Positions 31,765 through 43,700 of a DNA stretch of 64,000 bases are shown one piece after another. The position numbers were made by a program, and so were the translations under genes. How positions within the stretch are numbered: position 1 is the stretch's first letter; each line of letters starts with the position of its first letter. Source of the stretch: Typha latifolia (Eukaryota; Streptophyta; Magnoliopsida; Poales; Typhaceae); contig CM034107.1 in the NCBI GenBank assembly GCA_019914945.1, positions 8,432,001 to 8,496,000 of the forward strand, given 5' to 3'. The notes under the pieces were generated by a model. The model was not told the origin of the DNA. It saw only the letters and a program-made list of their open reading frames with translations, and searched no databases.

Positions 31765-34700
31765 TTACAGGATGATCTCCTCTTGCACGCTGACACCGAG
31801 GGTTTTATTTGGGAGAACTATGCAGTTAATCACCACAACTTCATCTTCAACTGACACAGCTTCACCTGCGAGTGATTAAAAAATATAATTTACTCACACA
31901 AACATGTATGTATCTCATGGAATTTTTTTTTCTTCTTTTCTTTTATAGATGCAAAAGAGTCAGAAAAGTTATAGAAAAGTAAGCTTGTACCGAGGATTGT
32001 AATCCCAAGTTTTGCATTGCAGTCTCCCTCACCCTGAAATGTGTCATCAAACATTTAAAGCAACATTGAACCAAAAATATGAATCTACAACTTACATTAT
32101 AATTGATTAAGGGATAAATAAGGATTAGAAATTTTAATACATAGGGCGATAAATGAAGATTTATTCATGTGGTTATTGTTCTTGGAGCATATTTCTGTAA
32201 GGCAAAGAAAGGTTGATGATTCAATTATATCTTGGCTAGGAATGGAGAATTTCAAAAGGAAATGCAATTGAGACCTTAATCATGAAAGAGATTCCAAGAC
32301 AAAATGGAGGCAAATAGGTTGTGTGGAACACTTAAGGTCACTTGGTACCAGTATTTCATCAGAATTGGGCCTAGCCCACTCTATATTACAAAAAAAAAGT
32401 AAAATTGTTGCATCAAATATCTGAACAATAAAGCAGATCTGATACCAACTTATATTCTTTCTGACTGTAGCACTATTATTTATAAGTTTTCCTTTTTTTG
32501 GAGAAGACAATTTGCGGAAATCAATTAGCGACTTTTTTAAAGCTTGGAAACTTCATGGTTGCCAGCAAGTAGCATATTTAAGCATTGACAACCTCATAGG
32601 AGAAACTGCAAAAATGCAATAAATTTCTCCTGTGGACACTAAACAGTAAATAACCTGGTATAAGGCATTTCCTTACACTACTTACTAGAGTGCAGCTTCA
32701 CCGTCTTGTGTGATTTTTTATAAGCAAATTCTCAGTCAATTCAGTGATCATGCTCCACGTTTAATTGCATTAAAGGTCCTTCATTCTCACATAATAAATT
32801 ATTTTTCATGAAAAACAATTGAGCATAAAGTAGCCAATGGATGATGCTTAAAATGGTTAAAGTGGCTCATGTTGGATAAAGTGCACCTAGGTTTAAATTC
32901 GAACAACACCAATTTAATTGGAACACCATTAAGTTCCCACTTCTCTTAAAAAAAATTTGAGCATAAAGTATCTATCAAAGAGAACATTCCAGAATTCTCA
33001 GAGCAAAAGGAAGAAAAAGGGGAAGAGTGGAGGGAGGCTTGCCTGTGCACGTGACCATTTTCCTATAGATGACTTCCACCCAACAATAGAATGTATAACA
33101 ACTGCATTTTCCTGTCATGAATGGAGTCATTAATACCATATCTCCAGAAACATTTTCATTCTCACATTCATGTCAAAAAAATATAACACCTTAATTTCAA
33201 CATCATCTAGAATGATGCAGCTGATGAGCCTCGCACCAGCTCCAATACGAGCATTTGCTGATATTGAGACATTGGGGCCGATCTGTTCCAAGGAAACAAT
33301 GTTGTGAAAAGCGCCCACAGTATGCAGGTGTATATACGGTCTATCAATGCAAATATTTATAATAAGTTATATATAATTTACATATCTAGTGTATTGAATA
33401 TTTTAGCATAACAAGCTAATAACTAGGTACAAGTTGCAAAGTAATATATAGACAATCATTTTTATATTATTCTATCCACTAAGGAAGCTACTCTCTAATA
33501 ATATAATTACTTAATAAGTATTTGTAAGTATGATAAGTTGCACCAAACAAAATTAATCAATAAAAAATTATTATGAAGCACTATAAATTATCTCAATATT
33601 ATGGCATAGCGCTTTCATTCGGATATGAGGATGCATATGCATATACATACGAGGTCAAAATACAGTCATTGGTGGTAAATATGAAAATGCATATGCATAT
33701 GCAGTCCAGGCAGTTGGCCCACCGCGCTTATGAAATCATTTTTCAAAACAATGCAAGGAAAGAAGCCTTTCGAGAAGATGAAATATGTCGTATTTGTTAT
33801 TTAACAAAAAGAGAACAAGAAAAAGAGAAGGGAAGTGAAGTGAAGTGAACTCTAACAAAGGCAATAACTAGTAGAGTTCAATTCTGCCAAGTTGGAATAC
33901 TTGCCTCACCCTTTTAATTGAGCATATGAATTTAAAAGTTAAAATTTTGAGATTTTGCATTGAAACCTATATAATGGATATTTGATCTATAAGGTCTAAA
34001 ATCCTAGATTGAAAAAAATGGAACCTTCTTATCTATCTACTGAAAATTCTTACAAGGCAACTAGAAGAGTGTAAGGCTACTAATTAGGGAAGGCTACTAA
34101 TTAAGTAATTAGGGATTAGGTGATGCAAAAGAAATGACTTTCAAAACTTAATATCTCTTAATGTATAACATTTCTATAGTGTTGAGCATATCCCTTGTTT
34201 AAGTTTATAGTTACACTTGAATACAAGAAAATTCTTGATATCTGCTTCACGAACAATGTCCTAGAAATTTACACGAAATTATAAATTTATACACGTAATA
34301 CATACATGGCATGCATATATATACTTTATAATATATACTATGCATAACATGTATATACCTATGTAACATAAAGGGTAAGTACATGTTTTCTGTACACGTA
34401 CTACAAGATACTTTTAAACATGACTGAACATGCATGACATATAATGTCTAATTACTAGGAGGCCCAGTGCATATCTTAAATAATAAAGGGATAGCTTAGT
34501 TTTATCCAAGAGTCTCTCTTACTGTCTCATCTCGACAATTATAACTTGTAGGTCCTGAGACAGACATAAGATCTCAATTTATGAAATTGATAGATTCATA
34601 TAATGCAATTTTAGCATAAAACTGGTTTGACCATTGTTGCAGTAGTAGATAAAGTAAGAATGCCTGACCAATATTTATTTACATATATGACCTTAATTGT

Positions 34701-37700
34701 GGCCATTAACAATTAAAGAATATACAGATTCATCCTAAAACACCAGTATAAGTGTAACTACAAGTACAACAACAACCAGACTTTTAAGCATTAACACCAC
34801 AGCAGGATGCCTAATATTAGAGAAAGTTATCAATAAGATTCATCTCAAACCTACTTATACATCAAAAATAACTTGTTAAAATTTCCCAAGAAACACTGAG
34901 GGGTTGCATGGAAGATAGTTATCCTTGAACCCTAACTAAGCTCAAGAATAGAGATAAAAGAAACTACCTTTGCACTTGGATGCACTTTAGCTGATGGATG
35001 AATATAGACATCACCTATGATGGTGGCACTTCTTGTGCCATCACCTGCTGCTAATAGATGAGGAGAGGTATGGCGAAACTGGGAAAGGTACAGCGCAGAA
35101 CATTTCAAAGACATCCTAATCATAGACAAACAATTGATTAATAGTTCAACAGAATAAAGAAGGAAACCTAGATCTAAAAATTGTTTCTACCCTGGAGTCT
35201 TGATCTGTTCCCAAAAGTCAAGTGTCTCATATGTATAGAGTTCTTTTTTCCCTGCAAGAGGAGACAAGATATCCTGATCCAGTCTGACATAATCTGTCGG
35301 AAGAGCTCTGTCAAAAGTAAGAATCAGCATAGATATATTAATAATCAACACACTGGAAGAGGGGGAGAAAAAGAATTTGTCGAAGTCGTAAATTTCTTAG
35401 TATACTTTGAACTGATTATTCATGCAAAATTTTTGAAGAATACAGTAAAGGACAAAAAACTAATATCAAATCTTCAAAATAAGAGAGCATTTCTCAGATG
35501 CATTTGTAGTTCAGAGCATCATCTACTATAGTGCTGAAACAGCCAAGAAGTTCAGATTCAATAGATAAAGAAACATATCACAATGTTCAAAAGCATCCCA
35601 CTGATAATAGTAACCTCAGATGGAGTTTTGCCAGGATGAAAAGGAAAGATATTTTATCCCTAGTATCATGGAATTTTATAGGATTTCCCTGTCACAAATC
35701 ACAGAGTCCCACGATACAAACATGACACTGAACTTTTGTGCCTTTACGGCTCGTCCATATTATTAAAAAAAAATGCATACCGTATCATGCAAAAACAGAA
35801 AAACAAAGTAAACTACTTTTGCAACATGTTCTTTATTTGTCTTGGGTTATAGTTTGTGTTTTCATAGCTATTATTCACATATGCATACTGTTGCAATGTA
35901 ATAAGCATAAGTGCACCCTTATCTATTGAAACACAACAATGAAGTACAAGTGTGGAAGAAGAGTATGTGTGAGAGATAGAGGATACAACTAAAAATAAAA
36001 AAAAAAGGCAACTAAGAATATCAATTAGACAATTACTAATATCTCCTAAATTAGATGCATTTTAGATTCGGCCTGAATCTTCAAAATAGAGGGTAAAACT
36101 AAAAATTAAAAAAAAGGCAACTAAGAATATCAATTTGTGAGAACCAGAAAAAAAAGGGGTCGCACGTATAGTGCACATGCGCCCCTCTTCACTTCTCCTT
36201 CGCAGTTACGCGATGGAGGAGTGGCCGAGAGATTTCAGCCACTCCAAATCCAAATCTGATCTCAGATTTTGGTTTAAAAATATATCATATAAATTAAAAC
36301 TCTAACCCTAGTATAGGAGGTTCTTTCTTTCTCTCTCTCTCTCTTTCCTTCCCGTCGGATCACCCACTGTCAAGTCGGATATCCGGAGCACTGCCTAAGC
36401 GAGCGGAGCCCACTCAACAACTTGCAGGCAACCCCTCTCTCATCCCTCATAATTAATTTAAGTTTAATAAGTTAGGATAAAAATACCTATTTTCGGGGCA
36501 AAGTGGAGTCATCGGTGAATCGAGTCGATCTGCGGCTTCGAGTCACTGCCGCTTGTGTGCCGGAGTGTCGTGCCATTGGCCTCGTGCCATAGAAGTGCTT
36601 TCTTAGAGCCCTCGTGGCTCAGATCACCACGACCTTGAGTTAGGAGCATTGGTCGTCATCGGCGGCCTCTCCTTCACCTCATGTGGTTGCCATGGCCGCG
36701 ATCGTGGCGGGAAGAATAGGGTGTGGCCGGTGACCGCCGACAGCGGTGGTGGTCGCCGGTGGACTCTCTCTCTCTCTCTCTCTCCCTCACGTCGATCTTC
36801 TCGAGGAAGAAGGGTGGGGAGTGGGGAGTGGGGGGTGGGGGGTGGGGGGTGGGACTCGGGTTAGACCGAGCCAAACCCCTCCCCTTCGTTTTTTTCTAGT
36901 TGTAAGTTTGGGTTGGATTTCGAATCCAAGACCCGACCCGTACCTTATTCGCAAATGAAGGGTTGCAAGCTAACACGTAGCCCAATCCATTGCTAAATTT
37001 TTTTTTGCTGGGCCTTGGCCCAGCTCGTTTAATCGAAATCTTGTGGGCAGCCAACTGCAGCCCAACCCAATCCAATGGACTAGAGATTTCAATCGTTTCA
37101 GCTAGACACAGGTGAGTGGGTTCATTTACATATTTATTTTATTTATTCATCTTGTATTTTGTGTTTTTTATCATATAACATATAATTCAGTGTGCAAATA
37201 CATTATTACATTTTTGTTCATTATTATATTCTATGTGCAAAATATAAGACCCACTACATTGCTATACTTAGTACATATAGTCATTTATATGATGGAAAAA
37301 TATAATTGATAAGTGGTAAGACTTTGAGAACAGACACAGACTAGATATTTTTCGTGCATCTTCCTGTGCTGACTCAAAACTACCTTAAAATCCAAGAGAC
37401 AGTCCTATACCTGATCAACATATGATCTGTTTAGGTGACTCTGGTGCGTTTAAAGAATAGTCTCATGCTAGATTAGAAATCTTATTGAGGTGACTCTAAT
37501 CTTTCTCTATGGTTAGTGGAAAAGACAGGATGAGTTTATCATATAGTGACACCTCTTAGTGACTCTAACTAGATTAATTATAAGGAAAAGACTTGAATGC
37601 ATATCAAGTTGACTTGTAATTGATATGGATTCTTAAGAACAGTCCTAAGTTGAGACATATGACTTTATTATTAATATTAAAAAAAATTCAGTATATGGAC

Positions 37701-40700
37701 ACGAACCATATTATGAGATATGATTTGCTCTGTCATTACTTGTATTGTTATTACTATTGTTATCATAAGCAAGCTTAGTAGGATTCCCATTTTCTATTAT
37801 TGGACTTGTATTTTTTTTAAAGTTATGTTATAGATTCAAATTTATTTGGTTTTTGAGTGAATTCCACTCACTGAGCTATATTTGTTGACTTATGGGTTCC
37901 CTCTTCTAATATTTCAGGTGCTGATCTACATGGCGACTGAACGAGATGCACCGGGACCTCACCTCCACTTACGATTTTACTATTTTGTCCATCGGTTGTT
38001 TTAGACATTTTATTCTAAACCATCTGTTATACTGTTTGATTGGTGACACAATATCGATGACATAGGCATTTTTTTATTATTGGATTATAATTATTAGAGT
38101 TAGTTGTTCATAATTTAAATTCTTGTTATTTTGGGACTTAGAAAAATATTAGTTTAAGGCTTCGTGTATCTTTTAAAATGCATTGAGGTACATGACCGGT
38201 CATGATTCCAATTTTGGGTCATGACACAATTATTAATATCTCCTAAATTAGATATACTTTAGATTCGACCTAAATCTTCAAAAAATTTAGTTTCAGCCGA
38301 GTTTCGATCAATTCGGCCGATACAACCAATCTCAGACCGAAACCAATCATCATACTAGTTTTGGGTCCGGATCGGGATTGGTAATGGTTGATCCCATTTC
38401 AGATCAACCGGTCCGACTCGAGATTGACTGATTTTGGGAACCATGTTCCCTCTAGTTCCATTTGAGTCTTTGCTAGGTTGATCAATTCCATCCTTTACTA
38501 GATATTCCTCTCATTTTGATGATGTCCCAACTATTAATGTGATACAACCATTATTTCGGGTACATAATGGTTGCAAGCATACTCATGGAAACTAAGTGAA
38601 ACAGAATCCAATCAGCTGAAACCAGCTGAAATTGTTGAACCTAAAATAACAATAATACCAAAGCTGCCAATTGGAGAGCTTTGCAAAGGAAATCAAGGTA
38701 TAGGTAATGTTTGCACTTTGCAGAGAAGAACATGAAACACAATGAGAGAAACTTCTAATATATACCATAGATGAAAAATTCAGATACATAAGATAGAGCA
38801 TAGTAATTCTTAGGTACAAAGAGAGACATACTTTGTTGCCAATTGGAGAGCTTCAAAACTGGACACACGGCGCAAATTAGCTGCAATATCAGAAGTAAAA
38901 GAATTGGATTTGTTTCACATATATACATACACACAAAAGCACAGAAGAATACTTAATAAGAACAAGAAAATTATCCTACCCAAGTTTATTGGTACAGATT
39001 GGCAGTCAGATAAATTATGCAATACACCTACCACATGCAGGAAGTGACTTTCATCTCTTAGAAAATAGAGGCACTTCAAGTATCGAGCCATAAATCTTGC
39101 TAATGCATAATTTAGTCTTTGGATCCCAGTCCTATGTCTTACACCTACTAAATTCATTTGACAGAATGGAACTCCTGATGAATGTTGCAATATATGATTG
39201 TTGTCACAAGTATTGCGCCACTATTGCCATGAGTTAATTCAGTACTCCTAGGCAGATTAGTCCTGATTAAATTTTAAAATGTTTACCTCAAGAGTGAAAC
39301 CATACTGATTGATTATAGATCAAGCAATACATTACAATAACTCCAGGCGACTCTTAACCTTCTTTTAGAATTGAAAGTTATTTATTATTTCTCAAGGCCA
39401 AGCTGTAATAACCAGAAAAAAAATATATAGATATATATAATCATCATGTGCAGTCCAAGTGACCCACCTCCCTCTCCTCTCACCCATTACGTGACGAGGA
39501 GGTGGCCGCAAAATTTTCAGTCGAAGCAGTTGGATTCCGAATTAAATTTGAATCCTAAAAATCTTTTCCTATAATACCCTGGATCCCCCTTTCTTCTCAC
39601 ACTAAAAACCACCTTGTTCCTCCTCTTCAGAGCACCGCTAGAGCAATTGAAGACCACTCTGGTACTCACCCGTAGTCCTCTTCCACCTTTCTATGACATT
39701 TATTAAATATTGAGAGGTTCAACATATTGAAAATAATACGCATATTACTGGTTATAATTTACATTATTATTCTTTGTACATCATTATTATTGTTTGTTAT
39801 GAGCATGTTTAGTACATAGGATTCTACTTCATTAAGCCTTAGATTCATTTTAAAATCATGCAAATGAATTTTGGATTTATTCCATTCATTGAGTTATAAT
39901 TGTTGGCTCATGGAATCTCCCTCCTCTAACTTTTCAGTTAAAGGCCAACATGACGGGACTCTGCCTCCACATAGGTTTGTTCTTCAACATTTAGTTGTAT
40001 TAGTATTCATGTTTCTAAAATTATATGTTATGTTACTTTATTTGGTGGGACATTAGTAGTCACCTCTGGACACTGTAATTACTTTTGGAGTTTTATTAAC
40101 TATTGTCTTAGAGAAAGTAGTTCATATTAGTTTACAATCTTCCTTTTTCTTTATTATTACGAGGAAACTTTATTGGGATGAGAAATTCCAATATTGTTCT
40201 CTTGTTAGTATGAGCCCAATATGGAACATCACTGGTTAAGAATTAAAGATGTCAAGATCTATCACCTACCTATGCAGCCTCGGACTCTAAGAATTAGTAA
40301 TGGGTTAATTAAAACTCAGTAGTGTGCCCAATCCACTTATTGCAAAGATATGTCATCTCACAGTTGTACCAAGGAGATGAAGATAATAGAGAAATCCATA
40401 GATAAATATTTTAGACTTAGGGAAATCTATAATACTACTAGCACCTAAGTGCACTCTCCATAAAAGAGGCATCCTATCTTGTAGAAAGAATGTGCACCAG
40501 ACTTTTAGAAATTACCAGGATTCTCCTACATTTATCACAACAAGTAGTCAAGTACCCAATATTTCTATCTCAACAAAGTAAAATTATAGACATACTTAAA
40601 TAAACTCTTGATGTTGTAGAAAGCTAGCCAATTTCACCAAGGTTTGAAAAATCGGGATTAGGATCAATATTTAGAAAAAACGATACGTATCAGTCGTATC

Positions 40701-43700
40701 GGTTGCCCGGATTGGGTCAAACTTTTTTTAATTACGTAAATTCTAAATATTATTTAAAATTTCAGAAAGATTTCTAAAAATTTAGAAAAAAAAATGACAA
40801 AAAAATAAGAAAATAAAAAAAGAAAAACTATGATGTAGTAAAAACTGAAAAAAAAAAAAAGATTAGAGAGAGTGAGTAGAAGAAAACTGTAAGAACCAAA
40901 AGAAAAAAAAAATTTAGGGGTTGAGAGAGGAGGGTGCACGTGCTCTGCACGTGCAGCCCCTCCTCTCTCCTTCTCCGGCACGCGACGAGGCGCAGAGAAG
41001 ACCTCATCTAATCTGAATCGGATTAGATTTGATCTTTTTTTAATCTATAAATTAAAACCCTAATCCTCTCTCTCTATCTACTTAACCACCTCAGCCCCCT
41101 TCTCTCTCTTCTTTTTCCCTCTTTCGCTTTCTTCTTCCTCACTATCGGAGTCACGCCGTGGAATCAGCCTGCCGGAGCGCCGCCGGAGCCAGCAGAAACC
41201 ACCACGTGACTCCTTAGTAAGCCCTCTCCCACCTCTCAAGTTTAATTTCAATTTAATTAAGTAAATTAAAAATACCTAATTTGGGGGTTCTTCGATTTTG
41301 CCGACAAATTAGGCTGGCTGGCGGCTTCAGGTCGCTGTCGCTCCATCTGGAAGCATCTTGCCGTTGGCCTCGTGCCGTGGGCGTTCACCGTTGGAGCCCT
41401 CGTGGCTCCGGTCGCCGTCAGCCATGGGATCGACCACCGTTCGCGGGTTCTCCTCCACCTCGCGAGGACGGTGGCACCATGTGGGTGTTGGGGAGCTGAG
41501 GGTGTGGCCGGCGAACCGTCGCTGTGGTGGCCGCCGGCGTCTTCGTCTTTCTCTTTTCCTCTCCCTCTTTTCCTTTCTCTTTCTCTCTCTCTCTCTCTCT
41601 CTCCCCGGCTTGGAGAAAACAGACTCGGGCAACCCGAGTCTGGCCTTTTCCCATTAAGTGGTTGGATTCGAGTCGGGTTGGATCCGAATCCAAGGAACCT
41701 GACCCGGTTCCATTAGTTAAGTTGGATTCGGGTCGGGTTGGATCCAAATCCAAGGAACCCGACCCGGTTCCATTAGTTAATTAGATTGGGCCTTAGGCCC
41801 AATCCATTTAAGTGTGGGTTGGGTGGGCTGCGGGCCAATTGCAGCTCAGCCCAACTAATTTGGGCTTATTTTGGCCCAAATTATTAATTTTTGAGTTAAA
41901 TTGTACGAATTTTTTTTTATATTTTTTTAATTAAAAATGTTATTGTTGTTTATTATTAAAGGTGGTGATTTTTAGCACGTGAGCTAGGAATTTGAGATTC
42001 AGTTGTCTTGCCTAGACTCAAGTGAGTGGGTCCACTCACATATTTATTTTATTATATTTCGTACCTTTGTCGAACTATGTAAATTTTCTGTGTGCAAAAT
42101 TATTATTTTCATCCGTACTTGCAAATTTAATTATTACATTTTTTGTGTGCATTTAATCATTATACTTAGTGCAACACCATACTATGCAAATATTGAAATT
42201 AGTGAAAAGAAAAACGAGACTAGTATTGGTACGACTTAGAGAACAGTCCCGGTATAAATCGCTTGCAATTTTCCATGGTGACTCAAGTCTATCTAGAAGT
42301 CTAGGGAAAAATCCTAAATCAGATCACTGCGGTGACTTTCTTAGGTGACTCTGGCGGAGTTAGGGAACAGTCCTGGGATGAATGAGAAATTCCTAGGTGA
42401 CTCTAACTTCTCTTAACGGTTAGTGAAAAAGACAAAATGTGTTGATCACATGGTGATACTATCTGATGACCCTAACAGGATCAACTATGAAGAAAAGTCC
42501 CGAGCGTCATCTCGAGGTGACTTCTAGTTGATGTAGATCCACAGGGTTTAGACCCATTGAGATATTTGACAATATAAATATTGAAAAGATATTAATACGT
42601 TGAAACTGTGCAAGATTACAAGTTGTGATTCTCTATTATTATCATTGTCATTATTTAAAGAGCATGCTTATTGCAAATTATTATGAATATTGTTGCTTTT
42701 AGTTTAATTTTATTCAGCATTAATATAATTTAGAATTTATTTGGTTTTCGAGTGGACTCCACTCACTGAGCTATAGTTGTTGGCTCATGGATTCTTTTTT
42801 TTGTATTTATTTATCTATCTCAGGTAATAGTCAGCGAGGCGACTGAGCGAGATGTACCCGGACTCCACCTCCACTTAAGATTCACCTATTTAATTTTCTG
42901 CTCTTTTGGATTTTATGCTTTAGATTAGAAGATTTATTTATTTTGTTAGAGACTCAAAAACAATAACATTATTTTATCTTTATTGCAATTAGTTTTAAAT
43001 TTTAATAAAGCAGATATTCATTTTATTTATTTAATTGCTATCGTACTCGTAGAAAGTATTATTAAGGTTTCATGTATCTCAAGCATATTGAGATGCATTG
43101 CCGGTCATAATTCCTATTTCGGGTCGTGACAAAAACCAAACAAAAAAAAGAAAAACTATAGTGCTGTGAAGAAAAAGAAAAGAACAAAAATAAAGATAGA
43201 GTGAAAGAAATGAAAAAACTAAGAGAGAAATAAAGAAATAAAATTAATTATCGGAGTTTGCCAGAGTTCGATTTGTGTCGTTGGAGTTCGTCAGAGCTAG
43301 ATCTCTCCATAAGAAAAACAATGACTATATAGTAAGAAGAGAAAATGAGGAAAAATGAGTGAAAGAGAGAACGAGAGAGAGTGAGAAGAAAGAGTGAAAG
43401 AAAGGAGTGAAAGAAAGGAGTGAAAGAGAAAGAAAGAGAGAGAGAGTTTGGATCGGGATTGGGTTTGGCCGATCCCGCCAATCCGGCGAACCATGAATTT
43501 CACCATCCTAATGATAATAAAAAGTATTGCCAGCAGAACATCTAGGGCTCTTTGTGCAACTTGTCATGCTTTGGCTTTGGTATCATTTGTAGTTAATTCA
43601 CTTTGTAAGTAACAAAGAAAGTAGCCTAGTCGGTATCAGAGCGATCTGCTCCACCACATATACAGCAGCCAGCTTATCTCCTGATGGGGTCATACCTTGC

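Larger units (their letters stand above)
36001..38285. repeat. Tandem duplication of about 110 bp, second copy split by a solo LTR
   Basis: The stretch AAAAGGCAACTAAGAATATC...AATCTTCAAAAT at about 36001-36085 is repeated starting at about 36111. Its second copy is interrupted at 36135 by the LTR and resumes at 38227 with ATTAATATCTCCTAAATTAG. The duplication therefore existed before the LTR inserted. It lies in intron 9 of the KONJAC-type gene. Confidence 0.8.

Noticed and set aside
32830..32960. tRNA-like boxes (TGGCTCATGTTGG and GGTTTAAATTCGAA) suggesting a SINE in intron 13 of the KONJAC-type gene
   Set aside because: Spacing is acceptable, but I could not recognise a SINE body, tail or target duplication; too weak to list.
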